The notes: generated by a model from the letters alone, not told the origin. DNA of 64,000 bases from Xenorhabdus koppenhoeferi (GCF_900116635.1 NZ_FPBJ01000014.1:1-64000), one strand, 5' to 3'; positions 28,962 to 39,281 are shown, numbered from the stretch's first letter. A program made the numbers and translations.

Positions 28962-29950
28962 ACCCGAATTTCGTTTAAACCGTCACTGGAACATCTTCTT
29001 CTGAGTAGAAAATTTTCAGTGATGGTTTCTTCCATTTTAGGCAGTAGGCAATCACACCGCCTAAAACGGTCAACAGAAATCCTGTTATACTTCGGTGGCG
29101 AGAATGCTCTATTTGAGAAATTTCTTTTAATTGACCATTAATGGTTTCAATGATAAAACGCTTTAATAACATCACCCTATCCCACTCTTCCTGCGCCTTC
29201 GCTTTCATGTTACGGCGTTTTTTCGTGATGAAAGTGACACCCGTTCGCGCTAAATCGTCCGCCAGTTCCCGGCTAAGATAGCCTTTGTCACCATAAAGAG
29301 AACCCGTTAATTCTTTTACTAATTCGCGGACAGGTTCCCGATCATCCACATTACCGGCGGTGACTTTGAGTACCAAAATTTCACCCTGATGGTTAACAAT
29401 CAAGTGTAATTTGAAACCGTAAAACCAGCCCATTGAGGTTTTTCCTCGCTGTGCTACCCTCTCAAATACCTTATGCTGGGGGATACGGATGTTATGACAC
29501 ACGCGTAAACTCGTGGAATCAATAAAAGCAATTCCCGTGGGTTTTCCTTTTAATTGAGTCAGATAACTGCACAAGGGAACCAAGACGGAAGGCGCGACAC
29601 TAACAAAACGGGTATAACTGAGCAAGGTTGGAAAATCGTCATGATGATATTTCCAAATATGATCCAGATAAAAATGTTTAAAATTACGGTAATGCGACAT
29701 GTGAAAGAGGATCAAAATAGTCATAATTTCACTGTGATACATGTGACCTTGCCTGAGCCGCAGGCGATACCCGCTGTCGAGACAAAATCGCGCCCATTGA
29801 GGAATGAAAAAACGACAAAAGTCATCGACATCGCAGAAAATTTCAACTAATTTATTCATTGCCTGTTCCTCCCCAGAGCGGTTTTTGGTGTGCACCAAAA
29901 CTTTGCTCTTGGAACAGGCACTTCGTCAATTCCTTATCCAGAATTCAGGT
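28962..29950 (-). mobile_element. IS982-family insertion sequence, about 989 bp
   Basis: The ends are imperfect inverted repeats: ACCCGAATTTCG on the left and, on the opposite strand at the right, ACCTGAATTCTG. The single gene inside is an intact IS982-type transposase. I could not find a convincing target-site duplication, so the exact edges are approximate. The right end lies 3 bp from the stop codon of the invasin gene. Confidence 0.8.
28975..29859 (-). CDS. IS982-family transposase
   Basis: 294 aa from MNKLVEIFCDVDDF (the frame is open 13 codons further). DDE catalytic residues are seen in AFIDSTSLRVCH (first D), LYGDKGYLSREL (second D) and RFIIETINGQLKEI (E). The intact reading frame and near-perfect ends suggest a recently active copy. 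It probably has close copies elsewhere in the genome. It separates the paralogue set from the invasin gene. Confidence 0.9.
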   Translation of the reverse strand: MNKLVEIFCDVDDFCRFFIPQWARFCLDSGYRLRLRQGHMYHSEIMTILILFHMSHYRNFKHFYLDHIWKYHHDDFPTLLSYTRFVSVAPSVLVPLCSYLTQLKGKPTGIAFIDSTSLRVCHNIRIPQHKVFERVAQRGKTSMGWFYGFKLHLIVNHQGEILVLKVTAGNVDDREPVRELVKELTGSLYGDKGYLSRELADDLARTGVTFITKKRRNMKAKAQEEWDRVMLLKRFIIETINGQLKEISQIEHSRHRSITGFLLTVLGGVIAYCLKWKKPSLKIFYSEEDVPVTV

Positions 29951-29953
29951 TAA

Positions 29954-32900
29954 TTAATGAGGAGACATATTACTGCATACTAATAGCCCTTTTGCAGAAG
30001 GTGAATTATCAACTGTATCTGTAAGTGAGTTATATATTACAAAACCAGCTTGACCGTCACCATCAGGATGAAGCTTAATTTTCAAGTTATCCTTTGATAC
30101 TTCATCATCATCCCCAAATAAACCCCAATTATAGAGGTTTTTAAATTCATCATGCACTGCGGTTTTACTCTGGTTGGATTTAAAATCTCTTACGGAATAA
30201 GATAGGCGAGGGTCTAAATTAAGATTTTCACATGTCAAGTTATATTCATCAGCCGAATAGTAGGGTCCTATTCTTGGAAATCTATCGTAAATTATAGGTC
30301 TTCCAGTCGTTAATTTGTATTCGTATAATTCAATGACTCCATTTAAATTATTAACAAATGCTTGTATTATTCCTGTGCCGTTTGAATTAAAAGATATAGG
30401 GCCTTTATTATTTACACCTAAACTAACCATATTCATGGGAGTTTGATCGTTTATAGGTATAAATTTATAAGTGAGTCCTGGTGTATATAAATCCTCATTT
30501 GGTTTTTTTTCTGACCTTAATTTTGCGACTAAAGTTAGAAAGTAGTTATAAGGATGTGGTGAGTGAAATATTTTATTCCCTAGACTTTCATTATTTATAT
30601 TATAGGCATACATTACTGCTTGTTGTAAGACAGGTGCAAAACTCACTAAGTTATTAGTATTTGTTTCAGCAGTGACATCTCCTTCTTCTGTTGTATGGAT
30701 TGTCAAGGTAACTTTCACATCATTAACGCCTACAAGACTCTTAAGTGTTGCATATAGATATCCTTTGTCATCTGTTTCAAATAAACCATCTTTGAGCTTG
30801 GGTTCAGGTACCGGAAGTTCATTAGTGTCAATCTGGTTATGATCATGGCTCCACTTTACTTCACTGAATGAATGATGAATTAGGGCTGAGCCTGTATTTT
30901 TGTTAATAATTTTCGCTCTGTATAGATATTTACCTTCCCCATTACCAAGTAGTTTTTGTGAGGGATTAAAAGGGCCTTCGGTACCATTATTATCAACACC
31001 GTAGACTTCGACATTTTGAATCTCAAAGGGGACAAATGGAGCTTTAAAGTTTACTGGGGTTGCACAGTTCCCTGGCGATGAAGGGTCACCAGCCGCAGGT
31101 GCACCAACAACATTTAAACAAACTTCGATACCTTGAACCGCAGGTTTACCCGCGTCGCTTTTCAATGTCGATTTTAATTCCCCGCCAGAGACTGAATCTG
31201 CTTCAGCGGGGGTCAAAGAAAGCCCTGCCGCTGTTGGATCAGTCGGTTTAGTGATTTCCCACTTAAATTTAAATCCTGAGCCGCTATAGTCGCTTTTACC
31301 ATCATCACCGACTATTTTCGCCGTGAAATCATACTCTCCACCAGGAAGAACTGTGCCATTCGGTGGATTTAATTTTATTTCCTTAACGGTCGGCCATTTG
31401 AATTCAACTTCTACAGGTTGGGATTTTATTCCATCTACAGAAGCTGTTACGGTAACCGTCTGAGCCTGAGAGCTTGTTAATGTTGTGGTCGCTCCTCCCT
31501 GACCATTTGTTGTACTTGTTGGATTAGTTTTTATCGCATTCTGATTAGGCGCTTTTATTGTCCAGTTGACGGTTTTACCTATCTCTGGTTGACCAGTCGC
31601 ATCACTGACTTTGACTGAAAGAGTATATATTTCATTCACGAGTATCGGGCTGGGAGGATCAACAGTTATCGCAGATATTTTTTCTGGTTCAAAAGATACG
31701 GCATATTTTTGATCTATCTCAACGGGTTGTTTTTTCTCAATAGCGAGCGAAGCCAGTAAATCTTTTATAGGCTTGTGAGCTGCCAACTGTGCCGTTAATT
31801 GACCATCGTTACCTGTTTTGACCGAACCGTGTTGGGGATTAAAAATCAACCTATTATCATGACTCACATCTTGACCATGTTGTGTGATTTTCCACTCCAC
31901 ATTACTAAGTTCCGTATCCTTGACTAAATTGTCGTTGGCATCTTTAATCACTGCCTTATAGGTGAATTTTGGGTTACTGTCAGCGGTTGCTGTTAAAGGT
32001 AAGGGGTTATCTGGAGAGATATCTATTTTCTTAACCTGATAAGTTTTGGGATCCGGAATAAAGGCAAAGGCAGGTGATTTGGCCTTAATTTGATTTTCAA
32101 ATGAAAGTTGTACCGTGAGTCCATCCAAGGCCTCTGTACTTTTTAATGTTGCTTGTAATGTTCCATCGTCTTTTGTTGTTGCTTTGTCATCCGGTGCACT
32201 AGGTTTACTAAAAGTAAATTTATGATTATCCGTGACATCTTTAGTTTCATTTTGCATGATGTGCCACTTCACATTTTTAATGTCCTGGTTCCCAAGAGGC
32301 TTGTTATCAATACTATCGATGACAGTCGCTGTAAAGGTATAGGAAGCCTCACCATTGGCGGGTAAAGGACTGCCAGGCTCCATATCCAGCTTTCCTCCTT
32401 TAATACGGATAGTTGAGGAATCTATAATGAAGGAAACCAGCTGGTTTGCATCAACATTCTTGTGGTTTTCAATGGAGAGCGAAACCAGTAAATTTTCTCT
32501 GGGTTCGTGACTCGCTAACTGTGCGGTTAGTTTTCCATCTTTATCTGTTTTGACGGTTCCGGTTTGGGGATGAAAAACCAGCTGCTTATCGCCACTCATA
32601 TCCTTACCATTGGATGTGATTTTCCATTTTACTTGGTTAATTTCTTTATTCTTTAACACATTGCCATCACCATCCAAAACCACTGCGGTATAGGTAAATG
32701 TATCGAGTCCATTAGCAGTCATGGGCTTTTGTGGATCGACAATAAGCTCTTTTATCTTGTACTTTGAGGGATCTGCAGTAAAGGAAACCTGTTCTGTATT
32801 AAAGGGAGGTTGCTTTTCAATAGTGAGTGAAACCCGAACATCGCCGATAAACGTTTTGCTTGCCAACGTTGCTTTTAATTGCCCGCTACCATCTGTTTTG

Positions 32901-35239
32901 AAGATATCTCCTTCTTTGATAGGCACAAGAATCAGCCCGTTATCCTCTTTCTGATTAGTACTCCATGCCGCATTTTTGATTTCTGCATCGGTCACGGCCC
33001 GATGGTTATTATTGATATCCACAATCGTGGCCGTGTAATGGAATTGGCTGCGACCGTCAGCCGTTAATGTCCCGGTTGGGGTGACGGTGATATCCTTAAC
33101 ACGGTAACCGGCAATATCCGCAATAAAGGAAACGGGATAGGGGGCTTTAATGGTGGGTGCGTCATCTTTAATGGAAAGTGAAACCTGTAAATCTTTTATC
33201 TCTTTATGGCTGGCGAGCGTTGCCGTTAATTCTCCTGATTCATTTGTTGTATCACCCAGAGGCTTAAAAATAAGATTTTGGTTCTGGCTCTCATCTGTGC
33301 CGTTTTGTTTAATAAACCATTTCACCTGAGAAATTTTCGTTTTCTTCACAGGATTATTCTGCGCATCAAAGACAGTGCCGATGAAGGTATAGTCGTCATG
33401 ACCATTGGCTATCAGAGGGCTTTTTTTATTCACCGTTAACTCACCCTTAATATGATACCCCGCAGGATCATCATCAAAACTCACGGTGCCGACTTGGGTT
33501 TTCGCCATACCATCCATTTGCAGGAATACGTTCACCTCTTTCTGCGGTTTACTACTCACTAATGCGGCTTGTAATTGCCCTTTTTCGTTGGTTGTCGAGG
33601 TTGGTTCCGGTTTACCCCAACTCAGCCCTGATTCTTCACCAATCGGCGGTTCAGTTGTCCATTTAATATGGTTTAACGGGACATCCTTCGGCAACGGGAT
33701 ATGATTAACTGTGTCGTAAGTCATGACGGGGGTGAAAATATAGGGAGTTTTACCGTCGGCAATGACGCCTCCGTCAGGTTGAACTTCTTTTTCTTTTATC
33801 AAAAATGGCCTGACAATCACTTGCATGGAGGCATGATGAGTCTGTTGCAAATTGCTACTTTCTGATACGGTAAAATTCAGCGGATAAGTATTAATTCCCC
33901 CTGTATTCAATTGGTATTCAGGAAAGGTAATGGTCATTTTATTGCCGGCATTCAGTGAGATTTTGCCGCCATTTTTGATAAAGTCGTTATTTTGCAGCCA
34001 CTCCACTTTATCGCTGGGATTGTTAGTCACGGTAGCAACCTGTTCTTCATGGCTGTATCCCGTCATCACTTCCGGCAAAGAAAATTGTAAAATGGAGCGC
34101 TTTTGGTGATCAAGGATGATTTGGTTATTTCTTTCCACCAAATCATAACGGCTGCCCGCCAATGTCCGCATGGAAGCCACACTGTCTGGCGATAACTGCA
34201 CATGAAGTGGAACACCCAGTTTATAATTTAAATTCGCCAGGAATTGGGTTTCAGTATGTCCGCTTTCCCCCTGTTTATAATCAACTCCCATTGTAAAGAG
34301 CGGGATAGGGGTATAATTCAGGCCTAACGTCGCCCGGCTGGGGTTTTTCTGTTTGGTATCACGGTTGAATAAAGTAACGTTATCACCGAAGTATTGCTCA
34401 TAGGCTAGTTTGGCGCCCAGATTGGGATAAGCCGGCAGGAAAAATTCGCCATTAATGTCATAACCGTTGGCAGGACGTTCATGATAATCGTGCAAATGTT
34501 GGGATTTTTTCCAATCACTTAAGCCGTAATACGCATTGGCGGAGAGCTTAATATAGTCTCCCCAGATTTCTCCTCCCATCCCCAAACGTTGGTTTTTACC
34601 CGTCAGATCATGGTCATAAAAGGTATTCAGGCCATACATCCAGTTTTGGTAAAAATAACGGCCACCCAAACCCACGTTAACGGTATTCCTGCTGTCTTTG
34701 TTACGGTAGCCAAATTGAGAAAAGAATAACCAATCGGCCTTATTGTCGTAAATGGGGAGCAACAGATCGAGAGAGGTATTCTCTAAAGTCCCTTTTTTAT
34801 CCAGCCCAAAATTAATTCTGGTCGTACCAAATTGCGATAACCATTTTTGTACTTCGGAGGTAACGGTGCTGTTAAGTTTGCTCAACGCGTAGGATTTGGC
34901 TTGTTCGGTTAACTCTTTAGGCGACGAAGCAAGAATATTGCTGACTGCGTGAATATTTCTCGCGATAATATTTGGTGTGTCAGAATTTGAGGTGTCACTG
35001 TTTTTTTCTATATTGGCTTCATTGGCTTCATTGGCTTCTTTATACGTGTTCGAAATTAATAATTTATTACTTAACTCACTTACTGGAATATTTATATTAT
35101 TTTCTGTGTTTATTTTCTGTGAATAGATATCATTATCCGTTAAATTACTCTCCGCAAGAGCGGTTGTTATTGTAGACGGAATCAATAATGTATAAAAAGC
35201 AATGAAATAAACAATAATTTTACTTATATATGATGACAT
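29954..35239 (-). CDS. inverse autotransporter adhesin (invasin/intimin type) with nine Ig-like repeats
   Basis: 1761 aa outer-membrane protein. A signal peptide (about 1-30, ending TTALAES) is followed by a linker with a triple EAN repeat, a helical segment (LTEQAKSYALSKLNS), and the inverse-autotransporter beta barrel (about 130-400; FGTTRINFGLD, LLPIYDNKADWLFFSQFGYR, VNVGLGGRYF, YGLNTFYDHDL). From about 490 come nine Ig-like (Big_1-type) units, most opening with 'PxxPLxANGxxxYTFTAxVxD' and closing with 'VSFxxDPxxYxIK', then a unique C-terminal domain. Barrel and passenger order is that of invasin/intimin, so the Ig repeats would face the outside and bind host or bacterial surfaces. The ATG at 35239 has GAGGT before it; the longer frame starts with TTG. 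Confidence 0.93.
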   Translation of the reverse strand: MSSYISKIIVYFIAFYTLLIPSTITTALAESNLTDNDIYSQKINTENNINIPVSELSNKLLISNTYKEANEANEANIEKNSDTSNSDTPNIIARNIHAVSNILASSPKELTEQAKSYALSKLNSTVTSEVQKWLSQFGTTRINFGLDKKGTLENTSLDLLLPIYDNKADWLFFSQFGYRNKDSRNTVNVGLGGRYFYQNWMYGLNTFYDHDLTGKNQRLGMGGEIWGDYIKLSANAYYGLSDWKKSQHLHDYHERPANGYDINGEFFLPAYPNLGAKLAYEQYFGDNVTLFNRDTKQKNPSRATLGLNYTPIPLFTMGVDYKQGESGHTETQFLANLNYKLGVPLHVQLSPDSVASMRTLAGSRYDLVERNNQIILDHQKRSILQFSLPEVMTGYSHEEQVATVTNNPSDKVEWLQNNDFIKNGGKISLNAGNKMTITFPEYQLNTGGINTYPLNFTVSESSNLQQTHHASMQVIVRPFLIKEKEVQPDGGVIADGKTPYIFTPVMTYDTVNHIPLPKDVPLNHIKWTTEPPIGEESGLSWGKPEPTSTTNEKGQLQAALVSSKPQKEVNVFLQMDGMAKTQVGTVSFDDDPAGYHIKGELTVNKKSPLIANGHDDYTFIGTVFDAQNNPVKKTKISQVKWFIKQNGTDESQNQNLIFKPLGDTTNESGELTATLASHKEIKDLQVSLSIKDDAPTIKAPYPVSFIADIAGYRVKDITVTPTGTLTADGRSQFHYTATIVDINNNHRAVTDAEIKNAAWSTNQKEDNGLILVPIKEGDIFKTDGSGQLKATLASKTFIGDVRVSLTIEKQPPFNTEQVSFTADPSKYKIKELIVDPQKPMTANGLDTFTYTAVVLDGDGNVLKNKEINQVKWKITSNGKDMSGDKQLVFHPQTGTVKTDKDGKLTAQLASHEPRENLLVSLSIENHKNVDANQLVSFIIDSSTIRIKGGKLDMEPGSPLPANGEASYTFTATVIDSIDNKPLGNQDIKNVKWHIMQNETKDVTDNHKFTFSKPSAPDDKATTKDDGTLQATLKSTEALDGLTVQLSFENQIKAKSPAFAFIPDPKTYQVKKIDISPDNPLPLTATADSNPKFTYKAVIKDANDNLVKDTELSNVEWKITQHGQDVSHDNRLIFNPQHGSVKTGNDGQLTAQLAAHKPIKDLLASLAIEKKQPVEIDQKYAVSFEPEKISAITVDPPSPILVNEIYTLSVKVSDATGQPEIGKTVNWTIKAPNQNAIKTNPTSTTNGQGGATTTLTSSQAQTVTVTASVDGIKSQPVEVEFKWPTVKEIKLNPPNGTVLPGGEYDFTAKIVGDDGKSDYSGSGFKFKWEITKPTDPTAAGLSLTPAEADSVSGGELKSTLKSDAGKPAVQGIEVCLNVVGAPAAGDPSSPGNCATPVNFKAPFVPFEIQNVEVYGVDNNGTEGPFNPSQKLLGNGEGKYLYRAKIINKNTGSALIHHSFSEVKWSHDHNQIDTNELPVPEPKLKDGLFETDDKGYLYATLKSLVGVNDVKVTLTIHTTEEGDVTAETNTNNLVSFAPVLQQAVMYAYNINNESLGNKIFHSPHPYNYFLTLVAKLRSEKKPNEDLYTPGLTYKFIPINDQTPMNMVSLGVNNKGPISFNSNGTGIIQAFVNNLNGVIELYEYKLTTGRPIIYDRFPRIGPYYSADEYNLTCENLNLDPRLSYSVRDFKSNQSKTAVHDEFKNLYNWGLFGDDDEVSKDNLKIKLHPDGDGQAGFVIYNSLTDTVDNSPSAKGLLVCSNMSPH
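35009..35035. repeat. 9-bp unit repeated three times inside the invasin gene
   Basis: TTGGCTTCA is repeated in tandem (coding for three EAN tripeptides in the linker after the signal peptide). Because the unit is nine bases, copy-number changes would alter linker length without shifting the frame. Confidence 0.75.
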
Positions 35240-35254
35240 ATAAAAGTACCTCAA

Positions 35255-36050
35255 GATATTTTATTCGTTGACTGTTTTTTCTTTGATGTTTATCAAGAAA
35301 AAGAGACTTTCCTAATTTCACATATTAGAATGTATTGTTGTTTTTATTATGAAAAATAGTTATCGGCTGATAACCAATAGTTATTCAGTCACGCATCAAA
35401 TAGTTAGTTTCCCTATAAATGAAAACATTCACGCTCTATGATCGTTCCTGTCACTTTATCGTGTATTTCTTTCGGCAGTATTTAACTTATTGAATTAATT
35501 TTAATTAGTTATCAAGATAGATAAAAACTAAGATAGTAAAAAACTAAAAAAACAGCTTGTATATTGTCGGTAATCAGAGGGTTTATATTTTTCTTTTTAT
35601 TAGGCAGGCTTAACTAACAAATTCATCTTTATTAAGATAATTCATCGATTTCAAGTCAAATTACAGTACAATAATAATAAAGGAAAAAATCCTATACACA
35701 ATGGATTTCAAGTTGCATCGCGACGGCAAGAGAGCAAATCCCCGGGAGCATAGATAACTATGTGACCGGGGTGAGCGAGCGCAGCCAACAAAGAGGCAGC
35801 TTGAAAGACGAAGTGTATATATGGATGACCATGTGGTTGAGAAAGCGTGTGTCACTAACAAAGCTGTAGCGTGAGTAGCGTGAAAAGAAGGGCATAGCCA
35901 ACTTATCTAAGGTGATATATCTCACATTTATTTCACTATGTTGTCATAACGTGTAAAATAGCAGCATATTTGTGTTAGACGAATGTGGCAGTGTTCTGCC
36001 ATGTTGTATCCATCTAATAATCCATCAAATAGCTAAAACGGTAAAAATAC
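35255..36050. other. gap between invasin and bipA
   Basis: About 800 bp, AT-rich up to the ERIC at 35693-35819. The part after the ERIC is the bipA upstream region. No protein gene is seen. The divergent promoters of the invasin gene and bipA must lie here, but I cannot pick them with confidence. Confidence 0.5.
35693..35819 (+). repeat. ERIC element, 127 bp
   Basis: Complete 127-bp copy (TATACAC to GTGTATA), almost identical to the copies at 23324 and 58657 and in the same orientation. It marks the bipA-side edge of the island. Confidence 0.93.
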
Positions 36051-37874
36051 TTGTCAATTAATAATTTAAGAAATATCGCCATCATCGCTCACGTCGACCA
36101 TGGCAAAACCACGCTGGTTGATAAACTCCTGCAACAGTCCGGTACTTTCGGTGAGCGCGCTGCAACAACTGAGCGTGTGATGGATTCCAATGATCTAGAA
36201 AAAGAACGTGGTATCACTATTCTTGCGAAAAACACCGCCATAAAATGGAATGATTATCGTATCAATATCGTAGACACCCCGGGCCACGCCGACTTTGGTG
36301 GTGAGGTTGAGCGTGTTATGTCGATGGTAGACAGTGTTCTGCTGCTGGTTGATGCGATGGATGGCCCAATGCCACAGACCCGTTTCGTTACCCAGAAAGC
36401 GTTTGCCCACGGTCTGAAACCTATCGTGGTTATCAACAAGGTTGACCGTCCTGGTGCCCGTCCGGATTGGGTTGTTGATCAGGTATTCGACCTGTTCGTA
36501 AACCTCGGTGCAACTGATGAGCAACTGGATTTCCCAATCATCTATGCTTCAGCGCTGATGGGTATTGCAGGTAATGACCACACTGATATGGCTGAAGATA
36601 TGACTCCGTTGTATCAGGCAATCATTGAACATGTTGAGCCACCTAAGGTTGACCTTGATGGCCCATTCCAGATGCAAATTTCTCAGCTGGATTACAACAA
36701 CTATGTTGGCGTTATCGGTATTGGCCGCATCAAGCGCGGTAAAGTAAAACCAAACCAGAACATCACTCTTATCGATAGTGAAGGTAAAACACGTAACGGT
36801 AAAGTTGGTAAGGTTTTCAGCCATTTGGGTCTGGATCGTATTGAATCTGAACAAGCTGAAGCGGGCGATATCATTGCGATCACTGGTCTGGGCGATCTGA
36901 ACATCTCCGATACCCTGTGTGAAGTCAATGCGGTTGAAGCGTTGCCGGCACTGGCGGTTGATGAGCCTACCGTGAGCATGTATTTCTGCGTAAATACTTC
37001 CCCGTTCTGTGGTCGTGAAGGTAAGCATGTCACTTCTCGCCAGATTCTGGATCGTCTGAAAAAAGAGCTGGTTCACAACGTTGCATTGCGTGTTGAAGAA
37101 ACTGAAGACCCGGATGCATTCCGTGTATCAGGTCGTGGTGAATTGCACCTGTCTGTTCTGATTGAGAACATGCGTCGTGAAGGCTTTGAGCTGGGCGTTT
37201 CTCGTCCAAAAGTTATTTTCCGTGAAATTGATGGCCGTAAGCAGGAACCTTTCGAGCAGGTAACTCTGGATATCGAAGAGCAGCATCAGGGTGATGTGAT
37301 GCAGGGGCTGGGTGAGCGTAAAGGTGAAATGCGTGACATGCTGCCAGATGGTAAAGGTCGTGTTCGTCTTGATTACGTTATCCCCAGCCGTGGTCTGATC
37401 GGTTTCCGTACTGAATTCATGACTATGACTTCCGGTACGGGTCTGCTGTACGCGACATTCAGCCACTATGATGATATCCGTCCGGGTGAGATTGGTCGTC
37501 GTCTGAATGGTGTACTGATTTCTAACGGACAGGGTAAAGCGGTTGCTTACGCGCTGTATGGTCTGCAAGAACGTGGTAAGTTGTTTCTTGGTCACGGTAC
37601 TGAAGTGTATGAAGGCCAAATCATCGGTATTCACTCGCGTTCTAATGATCTGACGGTTAACTGTCTGACCGGTAAGAAGCTGACTAACGTACGGGCATCA
37701 GGAACGGATGAAGCGACAACCTTGTCTCCGCATATCAAGAAAACACTGGAACAAGCGCTGGAGTTTATCGATGACGACGAACTGGTTGAAGTGACTCCAC
37801 AGTCAATTCGCCTGCGTAAGCGTCATTTGACTGAAAACGATCGTCGTCGCGCAAGTCGTAGCAAAGAAGTTTAA
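36051..37874 (+). CDS. typA: BipA/TypA ribosome-associated GTPase
   Basis: 607 aa translational GTPase involved in 50S assembly at low temperature and in stress and virulence control. G motifs are AHVDHGKT (G1), RGITI (G2), DTPGHADF (G3) and NKVD (G4). EF-G-like domains III and V and the BipA-specific C-terminal domain follow, ending [15 protein letters not shown]. The start appears to be TTG at 36051, since no ATG or GTG precedes the conserved [15 protein letters not shown] and an N-terminus of this length matches the family. In E. coli bipA lies next to glnA; here the island separates them. Confidence 0.97.
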   Translation: MSINNLRNIAIIAHVDHGKTTLVDKLLQQSGTFGERAATTERVMDSNDLEKERGITILAKNTAIKWNDYRINIVDTPGHADFGGEVERVMSMVDSVLLLVDAMDGPMPQTRFVTQKAFAHGLKPIVVINKVDRPGARPDWVVDQVFDLFVNLGATDEQLDFPIIYASALMGIAGNDHTDMAEDMTPLYQAIIEHVEPPKVDLDGPFQMQISQLDYNNYVGVIGIGRIKRGKVKPNQNITLIDSEGKTRNGKVGKVFSHLGLDRIESEQAEAGDIIAITGLGDLNISDTLCEVNAVEALPALAVDEPTVSMYFCVNTSPFCGREGKHVTSRQILDRLKKELVHNVALRVEETEDPDAFRVSGRGELHLSVLIENMRREGFELGVSRPKVIFREIDGRKQEPFEQVTLDIEEQHQGDVMQGLGERKGEMRDMLPDGKGRVRLDYVIPSRGLIGFRTEFMTMTSGTGLLYATFSHYDDIRPGEIGRRLNGVLISNGQGKAVAYALYGLQERGKLFLGHGTEVYEGQIIGIHSRSNDLTVNCLTGKKLTNVRASGTDEATTLSPHIKKTLEQALEFIDDDELVEVTPQSIRLRKRHLTENDRRRASRSKEV

Positions 37875-37919
37875 TTACTTTTTGGTACATTGCATGTGAC
37901 AGATTGATACGCATAGCTT

Positions 37920-37945
37920 AGGGTGCTTCGGCACCCTGAGTTTTA
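37920..37945 (+). terminator. terminator after typA
   Basis: AGGGTGC (37920-37926), the stable tetraloop TTCG, and GCACCCT (37931-37937), followed by GAGTTTTAA. A typical intrinsic terminator with a short T tail. Confidence 0.8.
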
Positions 37946-38149
37946 AGCTATTATCTCTTATCATTTTTACCCTGCTCATCTATTCCTGATTGTCTGTTAA
38001 TACAGTTAGTTATAACTCTAATCACCATTCATCAAATTCAACACCTGTTCATTAAATGCGTGGCTTGTTTGTTTTTTTGTCTCTTATCCTTTTTTATGAA
38101 CAAAAATATGATAAAAGTACCAAACGATTAACATCAGTCAGGAGGAATT

Positions 38150-38767
38150 ATGCTGTATATTTTCGATATGGGTAATGTGATTATTGATATTGATTTTAAA
38201 AGGGTTCTGGCTGTTTGGAGTAATTTGAGTGGAACTCCACTGGCAACATTGACCGCGAAATTTTCATTGAATGATATCTTCGGAAAACATGAGTGCGGAC
38301 AAGTCAGTGACAATGAATTTGCAGAAATGGTGTGTGACGAAATGGAGATTTCACTCAGTTTTGAACAATTTGCTGAAGGCTGGAATGCGGTTTTTATTGG
38401 TATCAGACAAGAAATTATTGAACTCATGAATAAATTACGCACACAAGGGCATCGCGTAGTTGTGTTATCAAATACTAACCACCTGCACTTTGATTACTTG
38501 TCTGTGCATTATCCTGAGATTGCAGCATCAGCCGATTTGCTTTATTTATCTCAAGAGCTGGGAATGCGTAAACCGGAACCTGACATTTTTAAACATGTAC
38601 TTGAGGCGGAAGGTGTAACGGCGGATCGGGCCATATTTTTTGATGATGTTTTAGAGCATGTCGAAGCAGCAATACAATCAGGTATCAATGCAATTCATGT
38701 GGCTGGCAGGAATGACATTCCTGATTATTTCAAGACACATGATTTCTCACTTCCCGCAAAAAATTAA
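38150..38767 (+). CDS. yihX: YihX HAD-family sugar-phosphate phosphatase
   Basis: 205 aa cytoplasmic HAD phosphatase; E. coli YihX hydrolyses alpha-D-glucose 1-phosphate. Motif I is YIFDMGNVIIDID, motif II VVLSNTN, motif III GMRKPEPDIF and motif IV IFFDDV. AGGAGGAATT before the ATG is a strong ribosome site. In E. coli rbn (yihY) comes next, but here dtd follows after only 76 bp, so rbn is absent. A small stem TTCCGC/GCGGAA (38772-38788) lies just after the stop. Confidence 0.94.
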   Translation: MLYIFDMGNVIIDIDFKRVLAVWSNLSGTPLATLTAKFSLNDIFGKHECGQVSDNEFAEMVCDEMEISLSFEQFAEGWNAVFIGIRQEIIELMNKLRTQGHRVVVLSNTNHLHFDYLSVHYPEIAASADLLYLSQELGMRKPEPDIFKHVLEAEGVTADRAIFFDDVLEHVEAAIQSGINAIHVAGRNDIPDYFKTHDFSLPAKN

Positions 38768-38843
38768 TATCTTCCGCAATCAGCGGAAAATATTTTCCTC
38801 TACTCTCCTTGCCCGGATAGGGTGAGGACAACAGGTAAGAAAA

Positions 38844-39281
38844 ATGATCGCTTTAATACAGCGTGTGACACAGGCAAAAGTTATTGTTGAAAATGAAACT
38901 ATTGGGGAAATTGGACAGGGATTACTGGTGTTATTGGGAGTTGAGAAAGATGACAACCCACAAAAAGCACAACGTTTATGCGAAAAAGTGATGGGATATC
39001 GGGTATTCAGCGATGAGCAGGGAAAAATGAATTTGAGTGTTCAGCAGGCTAATGGCGGCTTGCTGGTTGTGTCCCAATTTACATTGGCGGCGGATACTCA
39101 GAAGGGGTTGAGGCCAGGTTTTTCTGGCGGTGCTGAACCTAAAAAAGCAGATGAACTTTATCGCTATTTTATTGAACAGTGCCGTATAACTGGTGTAAAA
39201 ACAGAAACGGGGAAATTTGCTGCAAATATGGAAGTCAGTTTAACGAATGACGGACCCGTGACTTTCTGGTTGCAGGTGTAA
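38844..39281 (+). CDS. dtd: D-aminoacyl-tRNA deacylase
   Basis: 145 aa, the standard length. It recycles mischarged D-aminoacyl-tRNAs (and Gly-tRNA-Ala). The active-site motif [17 protein letters not shown] and the Gly-Pro motif [11 protein letters not shown] at the C-terminus are intact. It is followed by fabY as in E. coli. Confidence 0.97.
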   Translation: MIALIQRVTQAKVIVENETIGEIGQGLLVLLGVEKDDNPQKAQRLCEKVMGYRVFSDEQGKMNLSVQQANGGLLVVSQFTLAADTQKGLRPGFSGGAEPKKADELYRYFIEQCRITGVKTETGKFAANMEVSLTNDGPVTFWLQV

